DNA from: Prevotella scopos JCM 17725
GTDB lineage: Bacteria; Bacteroidota; Bacteroidia; Bacteroidales; Bacteroidaceae
Assembly (NCBI RefSeq): GCF_018127785.1
Contig: NZ_CP072389.1
Span: 1,240,001-1,304,000 of the forward strand
Direction of reading: 5' to 3'
DNA: 64,000 nt
Within the stretch, counting starts at the first letter, position 1. The number at the start of each line of letters is the position of its first letter. The notes below the pieces were generated by a model. The model was not told where the DNA came from. It searched no databases and was given only the letters and a program-made list of their open reading frames with translations. This document shows positions 11,705 through 21,332 of the stretch, piece after piece. The translations under genes were made by a program, and so were the position numbers.

Positions 11705-11950
11705 TTGTCTATGTTGACACTTAAAATAGTTTCTCCCGAAAGGGTTGTCTTTACAGGTGAGGTAGATAGCGTGTTGGTTCCTGGCGCAATGGGGTCATTC
11801 GAGATTCTGACAGGTCACGCACCCATCATCTCAACACTGGAGGAAGGCAAGGTTGTCTATGGCATCAAAGGGGCAAAGACTGAACTGCATATTGTTGGCG
11901 GATTCGTCGAAGTGCAGAAGAATGTGGTGAACCTTTGCATAGAAATCTAA
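11705..11950 (+). CDS. atpC: ATP synthase F1 epsilon subunit, short form
   Basis: 81 residues covering only the N-terminal beta-sandwich (LKIVSPERVVFTGEVDSVLVPGAMGSFEILTGHAPIIS). The C-terminal helical hairpin that inhibits ATP hydrolysis in longer epsilon subunits is absent. Short epsilon proteins are usual in Bacteroidetes. It lies 33 bases after atpD and before the small membrane protein gene. Confidence 0.93.
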   Translation: MSMLTLKIVSPERVVFTGEVDSVLVPGAMGSFEILTGHAPIISTLEEGKVVYGIKGAKTELHIVGGFVEVQKNVVNLCIEI

Positions 11951-11980
11951 AAGACAGAACTAACAGACAGAAGAATAGGA

Positions 11981-12391
11981 ATGATGGATGCGGGTAGCGT
12001 GTATAAGAAGTACTATAAGAATAACTTGTGGATTATCGCAGGACTTTATCTTATGGGCTTACTCGTGGTGCAGCTGACGCAGCAGACGGCTTACATACAA
12101 TCGCTGACCATCTGTGCTGTTTATTCGCTTATCACCTCTTCTGTATATGGAGGAGCGTGGAAGGCAGTCGCAAGTAAGTCGCCAGCAGTGCTGCGCAACT
12201 TCTATCTTGCAGGCTCTGTTCTTCGTATGCTGTTGGCGTTCCTGACCGTATTGATTTACGCGCTCGTCGTGAAGGAGCGTGCAATGGTCATCGGTTTCGC
12301 TGTCATCTTTATGATTTTCTATCTTGTGCTGTTAGCATTCGATACCATCTATTTTTACAAAGTGGAAAAGAACAATAAAATTAATAATTGA
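11981..12391 (+). CDS. AtpI-like membrane protein of the ATP synthase operon
   Basis: 136 residues with four predicted membrane helices (around residues 14-32, 37-55, 72-92 and 98-120) and no catalytic motif. It lies between atpC and atpB, where other bacteria often carry atpI-type genes that help c-ring assembly or Mg supply. Sequence similarity to AtpI is not obvious by eye, so the role is inferred from position and topology. It begins 30 bases after atpC and is followed by atpB after 3 bases, so it is clearly part of the operon. Confidence 0.65.
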   Translation: MMDAGSVYKKYYKNNLWIIAGLYLMGLLVVQLTQQTAYIQSLTICAVYSLITSSVYGGAWKAVASKSPAVLRNFYLAGSVLRMLLAFLTVLIYALVVKERAMVIGFAVIFMIFYLVLLAFDTIYFYKVEKNNKINN

Positions 12392-12394
12392 CGA

Positions 12395-13492
12395 ATGAAA
12401 TATCTCAGACATCTTCTCTGCATGGTTGTGATGCTCTTCCTGCTCGTGCCTGGCGTTGCCGCATCAGAGCAAAAGGACGAGGGCGTAAACCTGCAGGAGA
12501 TATTGTGGGGACACATTAAGGACTCTTACGAGTGGCACGTCACCAATATCGGAGACAAGCCCATCATCATTAACCTGCCCGTCATCGTGAAGACGTCAAA
12601 GGGCTGGTACACGGGTTGGGCTGAAGACTTTGCCGAAGAGCCAATAGAGGAAGGTCCACACGCTGGTTATCGTCCTTGCAAGAACAATCCTGATTTGTTC
12701 ATTGCGACGAAGGGTAACTACGAACGTCGTATCGTTGAGTTGCAGAAGGACGGCACAGAAGTACGCCCCTTCGACCTCTCTATAACGAAGTCGGTGTGTG
12801 TACTTTTCATTGACGCTATCATCCTTATGTTGTGTATCTTGATTCCAGCACGTTGGTGTCGCCGCCATAAGGTGACGGATAAGGCTCCGAAAGGCTTTAC
12901 AGGATTGATGCACATGTTCGTGATGTATGTCTATGATGAGGTGATAAAACCGACATTGGGTAAGGACTCTGAGAAGTATGCGCCATATCTTCTGACGTGT
13001 TTCTTCTTCATCTTTGTAGCCAATATCATGGGTATCGTACCTTTCCCACCGGGTGGTGGTAACCTCACGGGTAACATAACGATTACATTCTTCTTGGCCA
13101 TCTGCACGTTCTTGGTAACTAACTTCTCAGGAACAAAGCATTATTGGAAGGATATCTTTTGGCCAGACGTCCCAGCATGGTTGAAGGTGCCAGTGCCTTT
13201 GATGCCAGTGATTGAGATTTTTGGTATCTTCACAAAGCCTTTCGCCTTGATGGTTCGTCTCTTTGCCAATATGATGGCAGGACATGCTATTGCGTTGGCT
13301 TTAACCTGTATCATCTTCATCATGGCAACGATGGGTGTTGTGCTTAGCTCGTCCATGACAGTTGTGAGCGTGGCTATGAGTATCTTCATGATGCTCCTGG
13401 AGATTCTGGTAAGCTTTATCCAAGCTTTGGTATTCACGATGTTGAGTGCCGTGTTTATCTCTTTGGCACATGTGCATGAAACGGAAGCGTAG
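12395..13492 (+). CDS. atpB: ATP synthase Fo a subunit with N-terminal extension
   Basis: 365 residues against about 270 in E. coli. The extra N-terminal part has a cleavable-looking signal (CMVVMLFLLVPGVAAS) and a periplasmic domain of about 100 residues, a Bacteroidetes feature. The conserved Fo core follows, with the essential Arg in MVRLFANMMAGH (about residue 285), which faces the c-ring carboxylate, and a C-terminal helix QALVFTMLSAVFI. It forms the proton half-channels in the inner membrane. The next gene, atpE, is unusually far away (210 bases), separated by a repeat tract. Confidence 0.95.
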   Translation: MKYLRHLLCMVVMLFLLVPGVAASEQKDEGVNLQEILWGHIKDSYEWHVTNIGDKPIIINLPVIVKTSKGWYTGWAEDFAEEPIEEGPHAGYRPCKNNPDLFIATKGNYERRIVELQKDGTEVRPFDLSITKSVCVLFIDAIILMLCILIPARWCRRHKVTDKAPKGFTGLMHMFVMYVYDEVIKPTLGKDSEKYAPYLLTCFFFIFVANIMGIVPFPPGGGNLTGNITITFFLAICTFLVTNFSGTKHYWKDIFWPDVPAWLKVPVPLMPVIEIFGIFTKPFALMVRLFANMMAGHAIALALTCIIFIMATMGVVLSSSMTVVSVAMSIFMMLLEILVSFIQALVFTMLSAVFISLAHVHETEA

Positions 13493-13507
13493 TGGCTAGT
13501 TGACGGG

Positions 13508-13648
13508 TTGACAAGTTGACAAGTTGACAAGGTAATTGATAGCTTTGCTGTTCCTAGGAAGCCTAGGAGAACTAGGAAGCCTAGGAGGCCTAGATAAGCT
13601 AGGAACCCTAGGAAAGCTAGGAACCCTAGGAGCCCTAGAAAACCTAGC
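13508..13648. repeat. TTGACAAG and CCTAGG repeat tracts inside the atp operon
   Basis: Directly after atpB are three tandem TTGACAAG units (13508-13531). A run of about ten short units built on CTAGGAA/CCTAGG follows (13553-13648), many of them self-complementary. This fills the gap before atpE, which otherwise holds only A-rich sequence and its ribosome-binding region. It is non-coding. Confidence 0.85.
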
Positions 13649-13702
13649 CCAAAAAGAAAACAAAGAAAATAAAAACAATTAATAAATTAAAAGCAAAAAA
13701 CT

Positions 13703-13942
13703 ATGTTGACATCATTGTTATTAGCAGCAGAAACTGCAAAGTTAGGCGCCGCTATCGGTGCAGGTATCGCAGCCGTAGGCGCAGGTCTTGGTATTGGTCG
13801 TATCGGTGGTCAGGCAATGGACGCTATGGCACGCCAGCCAGAGAAGATCGGTGAACTTCGTTCTGCAATGATTATCGCAGCTGCGTTGGTTGAGGGTGTT
13901 GCCTTCTTCGCTGCCATTATCGCTCTCCTCTGTGTATTCTAA
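13703..13942 (+). CDS. atpE: ATP synthase Fo c subunit
   Basis: 79 residues forming a two-helix hairpin with a Gly/Ala-rich first helix (GAAIGAGIAAVGAGLGIG), the polar loop ARQPEK and the ion-binding Glu in AALVEGVAFF. The Glu is followed by Gly-Val rather than the Ser/Thr of sodium-binding rings, which argues for proton coupling. The short start MLTSLLLAAET follows an A-rich leader. The repeat tract upstream could give this gene its own mRNA processing site, since c subunits are needed in excess. Confidence 0.96.
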   Translation: MLTSLLLAAETAKLGAAIGAGIAAVGAGLGIGRIGGQAMDAMARQPEKIGELRSAMIIAAALVEGVAFFAAIIALLCVF

Positions 13943-13996
13943 ACAACACAGAAGAATAAATTAAACATAATTGGTAAGAAAGTAATTTAGCAGCTT

Positions 13997-14509
13997 ATGT
14001 CATTATTATTGCCAGATAGTGGCTTACTCTTTTGGATGACCCTCGTCTTCTTAGTGGTCTTCTTCGTCTTGTGGAAGTGGGGTTTCCCATCAATCATCAA
14101 GATGGTGAACGAGCGCAAGGAGTATATCGATGAGAGTCTTGCCAAAGCAGAGGAAGCCAACTTGAGGCTTGCAAGCATTCAGAAACAAGGTGAGGAGCTG
14201 CTTATGGAGGCACGTGAGAAACAGGCACAAATCCTTAGGGAAGCCACAAACACACGTGACGCCATAGTCGGTCAGGCACAGGAGAAGGCACACGAAGAGA
14301 GTGCACGTATCCTTTCTGAGGCCAAGGCTGAGATTGAAAGTCAGAAGCAGGCTGCCATCCGCGACATTCGTTCGCAGGTAGCAGAGCTCTCTGTGCAGAT
14401 TGCTGAGAAGATTCTGCAAAAGGAACTCTCTTCTTCTGCTGAGCAGACCCAGCTTATCGACCGCTTATTGGATGAAGTTGCTTCTTCTAACGGAACAGAA
14501 AGTAAATAA
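13997..14509 (+). CDS. atpF: ATP synthase Fo b subunit
   Basis: 170 residues: one N-terminal membrane helix (LLFWMTLVFLVVFFVLWKW), then a long charged helical region rich in Ala/Glu/Gln/Lys, typical of the peripheral stalk. It ends near atpH (6-base gap). Length and architecture match the family. Confidence 0.95.
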   Translation: MSLLLPDSGLLFWMTLVFLVVFFVLWKWGFPSIIKMVNERKEYIDESLAKAEEANLRLASIQKQGEELLMEAREKQAQILREATNTRDAIVGQAQEKAHEESARILSEAKAEIESQKQAAIRDIRSQVAELSVQIAEKILQKELSSSAEQTQLIDRLLDEVASSNGTESK

Positions 14510-14515
14510 TCGCTT

Positions 14516-15052
14516 ATGAATACAGGTGTAATATCGGTTCGCTATGCTCGTGCGCTATTGAAGGCTGCCTGTGAGCAAGGGATTGAAGACAAGGTCTATG
14601 CGCTCATGCAGACACTTGCCCAGAGCTACCTTCAGGTACCCGACCTCCGCATGACGATTGAAAACCCGATGCTTCCGAAGGAGAAGAAGCGTAAGCTATT
14701 GGAAGTAGCCTGTGGAAATGACTGTCCTGAGCTAGTTGGCAGATTCCTATCCCTTGTCTTGAAAGATGAGAGAGAAGACTTGCTGCAGCTCATGGCGAAT
14801 GATTACGTCACGCTGTATCGTAAGATGAAGAACATCATTCGTGGAAAGGTTATCACAGCCTCACCGGTCTCTTCTCAGGTGGAAGACAAGATGAAGGCTC
14901 TCATACAGTCCAGAGCGCAGGGAACCGTAGAGTTCAACACTAAGATTGACCCTTCACTCATTGGTGGATTTATTCTGGAGTATGATACTTACAGAATGGA
15001 TACCAGCGTGAAGAGCCAACTGAATGCTATCCTCACACAATTAAAAAAGTAA
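14516..15052 (+). CDS. atpH: ATP synthase F1 delta subunit
   Basis: 178 residues. It begins with ISVRYARALLKAA, the usual start of OSCP/delta proteins, and has the C-terminal beta region KIDPSLIGGFILEYDTYRMDTSVKSQL. It links the b-dimer stalk to the top of F1. It lies between atpF and atpA with short gaps. Confidence 0.96.
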   Translation: MNTGVISVRYARALLKAACEQGIEDKVYALMQTLAQSYLQVPDLRMTIENPMLPKEKKRKLLEVACGNDCPELVGRFLSLVLKDEREDLLQLMANDYVTLYRKMKNIIRGKVITASPVSSQVEDKMKALIQSRAQGTVEFNTKIDPSLIGGFILEYDTYRMDTSVKSQLNAILTQLKK

Positions 15053-15065
15053 TTAGATTAATAAC

Positions 15066-16649
15066 ATGTCAGATAAAATTAAACCAAGTGAGGTGTCTGA
15101 GATTCTTTTCAAAGAACTTCAAGGCATCAACTCTGAGGAAAAGTTTGATGAAGTCGGTACCGTACTAACCGTCGGTGATGGTGTGGCACGTGTCTATGGT
15201 CTTCGCAATGCTGAAGCCAACGAGTTGCTTGAATTCGAGAATGGCACCATGGCTATTGTCATGAACTTGGAGGAAGACAATGTCGGTTGTGTCCTTCTGG
15301 GTCCTACTGAAGGCATCAAGGAGGGACAGAGCGTGAAGCGTACACATCGTATTGCCTCTATCCGTGTCAATGACAACTTCTTGGGACGTGTAGTCAATCC
15401 GCTTGGAGAGGCTATCGATGGCAAGGGTGATATCGACCTGACTGACTCGTTTGAGATGCCATTGGACCGTAAGGCTCCGGGTGTTATCTATCGTCAGCCA
15501 GTGAAGGAACCACTCCAGACAGGTCTGAAAGCTGTCGATTCAATGATTCCTATCGGTCGTGGTCAGCGTGAGCTTATCATTGGCGACCGCCAGACTGGTA
15601 AGACTGCCATTGCCGTTGATACAATCCTCAACCAGAAGAGCTTCTACGAGCAGGGCAATCCTGTTTATTGTATCTATGTTGCCATTGGTCAGAAGGCTTC
15701 TACCGTTGCTACATTGGTACAGAACCTCAAGGAGCGTGGCGCCTTACCTTATACTATCATCGTGAGTGCAACAGCGGCTGACCCAGCTGCTATGCAGTAT
15801 TATGCACCATTTGCTGGCGCAGCTATCGGTGAATACTTCCGCGACCGTGGCTACTCTGCCCTCGTTATCTATGACGACTTGTCAAAGCAGGCTGTTGCCT
15901 ATCGTGAGGTGTCACTGATTCTTCGTCGTCCTTCAGGTCGTGAGGCTTACCCTGGTGACGTCTTCTATCTCCACTCTCGTCTGCTTGAGCGTGCAGCACG
16001 TATCAACAACCAACAGGAGATTGCTGAGAAGATGAACGACCTCCCAGAGTGTATGAAGGGTCATGTAAGAGGTGGTGGCTCACTCACCGCATTGCCAATC
16101 ATTGAGACACAGGCAGGTGACGTGTCAGCCTACATCCCTACGAACGTGATTTCTATTACCGACGGTCAGATTTATCTTGAGTCCGACCTCTTCAATCAGG
16201 GCTTCCGTCCAGCTATCAACGTGGGTATCTCCGTATCACGTGTGGGTGGTTCAGCACAGATTAAGAGTATGAAGAAGGTAGCTGGTACGTTGAAGATTGA
16301 TATGGCACAGTATCGTGAGTTGGAAGCCTTCTCTAAGTTCTCATCAGATATGGACAAGGTCACAGCGATGACCCTTGACCGTGGACGTAAGAACAACCAG
16401 TTGCTTATCCAGCCTCAGTACAGCCCAATGCCAGTGGGTGAGCAGATTGCCATCCTCTATTGTGGCGTACACGGATTGCTTCGTGACGTACCTGTTGAGC
16501 AGGTTCGTCAGTGCCAGGATGAGTTCCTCGAGAGTTTGCGCAGCACACATGCTGAGGTCATCAACGATTTAGCAAGTGGCAACCTCACGGATAATTCAAT
16601 CAAGGTAATCGAAGAAGTCATGGGCAATATTGCCGGACAATACAAATAA
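15066..16649 (+). CDS. atpA: ATP synthase F1 alpha subunit
   Basis: 527 residues. It has the Walker A GDRQTGKT (about residue 174), [13 protein letters not shown] and the arginine-finger region [28 protein letters not shown] sequence near residues 360-385. It is the non-catalytic nucleotide-binding partner of beta. It starts 13 bases after atpH and is followed by atpG after 12 bases. Confidence 0.98.
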   Translation: MSDKIKPSEVSEILFKELQGINSEEKFDEVGTVLTVGDGVARVYGLRNAEANELLEFENGTMAIVMNLEEDNVGCVLLGPTEGIKEGQSVKRTHRIASIRVNDNFLGRVVNPLGEAIDGKGDIDLTDSFEMPLDRKAPGVIYRQPVKEPLQTGLKAVDSMIPIGRGQRELIIGDRQTGKTAIAVDTILNQKSFYEQGNPVYCIYVAIGQKASTVATLVQNLKERGALPYTIIVSATAADPAAMQYYAPFAGAAIGEYFRDRGYSALVIYDDLSKQAVAYREVSLILRRPSGREAYPGDVFYLHSRLLERAARINNQQEIAEKMNDLPECMKGHVRGGGSLTALPIIETQAGDVSAYIPTNVISITDGQIYLESDLFNQGFRPAINVGISVSRVGGSAQIKSMKKVAGTLKIDMAQYRELEAFSKFSSDMDKVTAMTLDRGRKNNQLLIQPQYSPMPVGEQIAILYCGVHGLLRDVPVEQVRQCQDEFLESLRSTHAEVINDLASGNLTDNSIKVIEEVMGNIAGQYK

Positions 16650-16661
16650 AGACAATACAGA

Positions 16662-17639
16662 ATGGCATCCTTAAAGGAAATCAAAACGCGTATAGCCAGT
16701 GTTCAGAGTACTCGTAAGATTACGAGTGCGATGAAGATGGTCGCGTCGAGTAAACTGCATCATGCTCAGAATGCTATCGAGAGTATGCTTCCTTACGAGG
16801 CTATGCTCGAACACATTCTCAAGACCTTCCTTATCTCTACATCTGATACGGACACTCCGTTCGATGTCAAGAGACCTGTGAAACGTGTTGCCTTACTCGT
16901 GTTCTCTTCAAACAGCTCCCTCTGTGGTGGATACAATGCGAATGCCATCAAGCTGATGCTGCAGACGATAGACGAATATCATGCGAAGGGCTTGACCAAG
17001 GACGACATCATCATCTACCCCGTAGGACGAAAAGTGTTTGAAGCGGCTAAGAAGCGTGGATATACCTGCGTATATCCTTATCCGCAACTTGCCGACAAAC
17101 CGAACTCTGAGGACTGCCGTAATATCGCCAAGGAGTTAGGACAGAAGTGGCTGAAAGGTGAGTTTGATAAGGTGGAGATGATCTATCACCATTTCAAGAG
17201 TGCAGGAAGCCAGATTCTCCAACGTAAGAATTTCCTTCCGATTGACCTTGAGGAAGAACTCAATGCCGACACCACACGCGACCTCTCATCGGATGTTACG
17301 AGCAAGGCTGCACAGGAATATCTGAAGAAGAAAGGACAGTCTGAAACACAGAAGTCTAATAATGAGACTGTCGTTCCACTGAATGACAACTTCATTGTTG
17401 AGCCTGATCTGCACACAGTATTGACTTCATTAATACCAAAGCTGTTGCATCTCATGGTCTATACCGCTCTTCTTGACAGCAATGCCTCTGAGCATGCTGC
17501 CCGAATGGTTGCCATGCAGACCGCAACTGATAATGCTGACGAACTACTTCGTGCGCTCAACTTGCAATATAACAAGTCGCGTCAGGCAGCCATCACGTCT
17601 GAGTTGCTCGATATTGTTGGCGGTACGGTAAATAACTAA
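16662..17639 (+). CDS. atpG: ATP synthase F1 gamma subunit with insertion
   Basis: 325 residues versus about 287 in E. coli. The N-terminal helix (LKEIKTRIASVQSTRKITSAMKMVA) and the C-terminal helix (QTATDNADELLRALNLQYN) forming the rotating shaft are typical. The extra length lies around residues 190-250, where a charged stretch (EELNADTTRDLSSDVTSKAA through SETQKSNNE) is inserted in the Rossmann-like domain; Bacteroidetes gamma subunits share such an insert. It is the last gene of the operon and is followed by a terminator. Confidence 0.96.
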   Translation: MASLKEIKTRIASVQSTRKITSAMKMVASSKLHHAQNAIESMLPYEAMLEHILKTFLISTSDTDTPFDVKRPVKRVALLVFSSNSSLCGGYNANAIKLMLQTIDEYHAKGLTKDDIIIYPVGRKVFEAAKKRGYTCVYPYPQLADKPNSEDCRNIAKELGQKWLKGEFDKVEMIYHHFKSAGSQILQRKNFLPIDLEEELNADTTRDLSSDVTSKAAQEYLKKKGQSETQKSNNETVVPLNDNFIVEPDLHTVLTSLIPKLLHLMVYTALLDSNASEHAARMVAMQTATDNADELLRALNLQYNKSRQAAITSELLDIVGGTVNN

Positions 17640-17681
17640 CTTCTTGCCTGCTTTTTGGGTAGGCAATGAACAAGAACTAAT

Positions 17682-17716
17682 AAACAGGGATAGGCGTTTG
17701 CTTATCCCTGTTTTTT
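17682..17716 (+). terminator. terminator of the ATP synthase operon
   Basis: AAACAGGGATA (17682-17692) pairs with TATCCCTGTTT (17703-17713) and is followed by further T residues. It lies 43 bases after the atpG stop. Confidence 0.85.
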
Positions 17717-17777
17717 ATTGGGGTAATTAGCCTAATAATTTATTAGCCTAATTAGCCTAATTAGCCCAATACTTAAT

Positions 17778-18056
17778 GGCTTTATAACGAATCGTGTGGG
17801 TAATTCGTCATAGAGCCAAAATATTGTGAAAGGTATAGCCTCCAACTAGACACAACTCCAGATTGACCTTCATTTTAATATGCTTAACGCACATTAAATC
17901 CCTACCCTGCCATATACAGCAATGGTGTTAAACCTTCGCACATGTGGTGCATACCATCCGCACCATTAGTGTTAAGCACCCGCACCACATGTGCTGAGCA
18001 CCCGCACCAAACCGATGGAATATCAACACACAACCCACACGATTCGTTATAGAGCC
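17778..18056 (-). repeat. palindromic-ended repeat element, copy 2 (279 bp, reverse orientation)
   Basis: Reverse-complement copy of the element at 8554-8813. The hairpin end GGCTTTATAACGAATCG (from 17778) comes first, and the element closes with CACACGATTCGTTATAGAGCC at 18056. Internal CCGCACCA motifs are partly duplicated, which explains the extra 19 bases. Immediately to its left (17725-17770) are short tandem TTAGCCTAA units. Non-coding. Confidence 0.8.
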
Positions 18057-18194
18057 AGTAGGAATAATCCTATCATGCAAGCATATAAGCCTTTTATTCT
18101 ATTTCCAACCTATGGCATTTAGCAGAAGAGCCCAAGAACTCGCATGATATTATGTTAAATAAAACGAAATATGCGTGAATTAAAAAAAATATTA

Positions 18195-18202
18195 TACTTT
18201 TG
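18195..18202 (+). promoter_or_regulatory. putative -7 box of the SusC/SusD operon
   Basis: TACTTTTG fits TAnnTTTG and lies 85 bases before the chosen susC start. No clear TTG occurs at the expected -33 distance. The box overlaps the ATG at 18200, which is why I reject that upstream start. Confidence 0.5.
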
Positions 18203-18286
18203 CAGTCATCTAAGCTAGATGACAATCTAAGTGCCATACATAATGTCACAAGACCTAAACGAAATATTAAACAAAACCTTTTAAGT

Positions 18287-21200
18287 ATGAAATCTATGAT
18301 AAAAACTAACCTTGGAAGGTCGCTGCTACTGGTAGTGCCCCTTGTGTGTTGTCCTTATACTGCACATAAGGCATACGCCACCCAATCAGTAACCATACAG
18401 GCGCAGGCCTCTGTTATCAAAGGAAAAGTTATCGACTCACGTACGGGCGAACCGGTTATAAGTGCCAGTGTCACCATAAAGGGTACGAAGAAAATCGCAC
18501 TTACCAATATCGATGGTGAGTTCTCTATCGACGTAAAGGCTGGTGAGGAGCTGGTGATTACGTCCTTAGGCTATGAGAAAATGACGGTGCGAGCTGAAAA
18601 CAACATGACCGTAAGCATGGTTTCTTCATCTACGATGCTTAGTGAGACAGTAGTTGTGGGCTATAGCACACAGAAACGTAACAGTCTGACGGGTTCGTTG
18701 CAGAGTATTGATAATAAAGAACTTACTAACATTACGACAGCTAATGTCACCAATATGTTGACGGGTAAGATACCTGGTATGAACGTAATGCCGGGTTCTG
18801 GTAAGCCGGGTTCGTTCGGTGCCATTATTGTTCGTGGTAAGTCTACTATCAACGGTAGCACTGCTCCGCTGTGGGTTATCGATGGAGTAATCGTTGGTAA
18901 AGACCCAGGTGACATCAATCCTAACGATATCGAGACACTTACCGTACTCAAAGATGCTGCCTCAACGGCTATCTATGGTTCGCAGGGTGCCAATGGTGTT
19001 ATCGTTGTGACAACTAAGGGGGCAAAGTCTGGTAAGACTTCTATTACCTTCTCTACCAAGATGGGTATTTCAACTCTGAACAATGGAAAAGTGAAGATGA
19101 TGGATGGAGCTGAGCTATACGACTATTATAAGTCGTTTACTAACGCTGCAGAGATTGCTTTCCCACGTTGGAACGATAAACTTCGTGATAGTAATTTCGA
19201 CTGGTGGAAGTTGGCTACACACACGGGAAACGTTCAGAATTACGACCTTACTATTAACAGTGGCGGCGAGAAACTGAGTGCTGTTTTTACTGGTGGTGTC
19301 TATAAGGAGGATGGTGCTGTGCGTGGATACGACTTCACTCGATACAACACGATGATGAAGCTGAACTTCAAACCTTATTCTTGGATTGCTATCCGTCCAT
19401 CCTTTAATGGTAGCAAGGGAGTCATTGACGACCGTCAACGCTCTACCTATTCTATGTATTCTATGCTTCCATGGGATAGCCCTTACGATGAAGAGGGCAA
19501 GATTGTTGGCAATAGATCATCGTCATGGGTGAATAGCAACTCTACTAATTACCTTTACGAATTGCAGTATAATTGGAGCAAGTACGATTCTTATGCTTTT
19601 AATGGCAACTTCGATTTTGACATATATCTCACTGATTGGCTTACGTTCTCTTCTGTGAATAGCTATCGTTGGAGTACTCACCTCGATAAGAGTTACTCTG
19701 ACCCTCGTACATCAGGAGCAGAGGGTAAGGGGCGTGTGAGCGAAAGCACGAGTACGAACACACGTCGTTATACCAACCAACTGCTGAAAGCGACACGTAG
19801 TTTCGGTGATTATCATGGTTTCTTGATGCTCGGTTATGAGTTCAATGATGGTGAATATCGTTATCATAGCAGCGATGGAACAGGCTTGGTTCCGGGCTTT
19901 GCTCAACTTGATATCACCTCAACTCCTGAGGCTGTGGGAGGTAATAAATTCGAGTGGGCAGTGCAGTCTTTCTTCGCCAACCTCAATGCTGATTATGCTA
20001 ATAAGTACTTGTTGCAACTCTCACTGAGAACCGATGGTGCAAGTAACTTTGGTTCGGATGCTGCATACGGAACCTTCTTCTCTGTCAGTGGAGGCTGGGT
20101 TGCTACGGCTGAGAAGTGGTTTAAGGTACCTTGTATTGACTATTTGAAGGTGCGTGCATCGTTTGGTTCGGTAGGTAGTCGCCCTAACAGCCTCTATCCT
20201 CAATACGGACTTTACAGCTTACGTGCAAGCTATAATGAGGTTCCTGGTGCTGTCATCACTCAGCTTGCCAATAAGAAACTGACTTGGGAGAAGAGCTATA
20301 CCACTGGTGTAGGTATCGACCTGAATATGTTTAAACGCTTGCGTATGACCTTCGACTTCTATAGCAAGCGTACAAGCAACTTGCTCTTTGCAGTGCCTAT
20401 ATCTGGTGTTATCGGTGTGACAAGCATCTGGCAGAACATTGGTGAGCTTACCAACACTGGTTTTGAGACCACTCTTTCGGCTGATATCATCAAGAGCAAG
20501 GACCTCACTTGGACAGTTGATGCCAACCTTTCTACCAACTCTAATAAGATTAAGAAGCTATATAGCGGTAGAGACCAGATTATCGAAGGTGATGGTATTG
20601 CTGGTTCAACCAACACGTTGTTACGTCCGGGTCTGAGCGCAGATACTTATTACTTGCGTGAATGGGCAGGTGTTGACCCAGAGAATGGTGCACCACAATG
20701 GTACACAACTGATGCGAATGGCAATCGTGTTATTACTAACAACTATGCTAAGGCTGACCAAATAGCACTTGACAAACACGCTACGCCAACCGTCTTCGGT
20801 AGTTTCTCAACGACCTTAACATACAAGAACTTCGACTTTAATGCTGTCTTCGGCTATTCATTGGGTGCTTACATCTATAACTACTCACGACAGGAGTATG
20901 ACTCAGATGGTGCTTATACCGATCGTAACCAGTTCAGCTTGCAGAAAGGTTGGAAACGATGGGCACAGAAGGGAGACGTAGCAACACACCCAGTTGCTGC
21001 CTATAACAACCCATCTAACTCTAACAAGGCGTCAACTCGCTACTTAGAGAGCTCTGACTTCTTGAAGCTTCGTTCCATTACTTTGGGTTACAACTTCAAT
21101 CTTAAGAGTGATATCGTAAAGGCATTGCGCGTTTATATCAGTGGTGAAAACCTCTTCTGCATCACCGATTACTCTGGTGTTGACCCAGAATTGCCTGCTG

Positions 21201-21316
21201 CCGATGGTGGTCGCAATGCTTCTGGCGAACGCTCAACAGCCCTTTCAATCTCAACAGGTGCTGGTGTTTATCCTTCTGTTCGCAAGTTTATGCTCGGCGT
21301 TAACGTTACATTCTAA
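18287..21316 (+). CDS. SusC/RagA-family TonB-linked outer-membrane transporter
   Basis: About 1009 residues from ATG at 18287 (MKSMIKTNLGRSLLL). Order: signal sequence; a carboxypeptidase-regulatory-like beta domain (SVIKGKVIDSRTGEPVISASVTIKG); TonB-box region ETVVVGYSTQKR; plug with LTGKIPGMNV and DIETLTVLKDAASTAIYGSQGANGV-type sequence; barrel ending VRKFMLGVNVTF. These proteins form the nutrient channel beneath a SusD lid and import oligosaccharides or peptides. The SusD partner follows after 16 bases. No glycoside hydrolase, sensor or anti-sigma gene is adjacent, so the substrate cannot be predicted. Confidence 0.95.
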   Translation: MKSMIKTNLGRSLLLVVPLVCCPYTAHKAYATQSVTIQAQASVIKGKVIDSRTGEPVISASVTIKGTKKIALTNIDGEFSIDVKAGEELVITSLGYEKMTVRAENNMTVSMVSSSTMLSETVVVGYSTQKRNSLTGSLQSIDNKELTNITTANVTNMLTGKIPGMNVMPGSGKPGSFGAIIVRGKSTINGSTAPLWVIDGVIVGKDPGDINPNDIETLTVLKDAASTAIYGSQGANGVIVVTTKGAKSGKTSITFSTKMGISTLNNGKVKMMDGAELYDYYKSFTNAAEIAFPRWNDKLRDSNFDWWKLATHTGNVQNYDLTINSGGEKLSAVFTGGVYKEDGAVRGYDFTRYNTMMKLNFKPYSWIAIRPSFNGSKGVIDDRQRSTYSMYSMLPWDSPYDEEGKIVGNRSSSWVNSNSTNYLYELQYNWSKYDSYAFNGNFDFDIYLTDWLTFSSVNSYRWSTHLDKSYSDPRTSGAEGKGRVSESTSTNTRRYTNQLLKATRSFGDYHGFLMLGYEFNDGEYRYHSSDGTGLVPGFAQLDITSTPEAVGGNKFEWAVQSFFANLNADYANKYLLQLSLRTDGASNFGSDAAYGTFFSVSGGWVATAEKWFKVPCIDYLKVRASFGSVGSRPNSLYPQYGLYSLRASYNEVPGAVITQLANKKLTWEKSYTTGVGIDLNMFKRLRMTFDFYSKRTSNLLFAVPISGVIGVTSIWQNIGELTNTGFETTLSADIIKSKDLTWTVDANLSTNSNKIKKLYSGRDQIIEGDGIAGSTNTLLRPGLSADTYYLREWAGVDPENGAPQWYTTDANGNRVITNNYAKADQIALDKHATPTVFGSFSTTLTYKNFDFNAVFGYSLGAYIYNYSRQEYDSDGAYTDRNQFSLQKGWKRWAQKGDVATHPVAAYNNPSNSNKASTRYLESSDFLKLRSITLGYNFNLKSDIVKALRVYISGENLFCITDYSGVDPELPAADGGRNASGERSTALSISTGAGVYPSVRKFMLGVNVTF

Positions 21317-21332
21317 ATAAAGAATCTGCCCT

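Noticed and set aside
13703-13942. Sodium-coupled c ring
   Set aside because: The Glu of helix 2 is followed by Gly-Val rather than Ser/Thr and the helix-1 Gln pattern of sodium rings is not evident, so proton coupling is favoured.
18200-18286. Upstream ATG start for the SusC-like protein
   Set aside because: It overlaps the -7 promoter box, and the added 29 residues precede a normal signal peptide.
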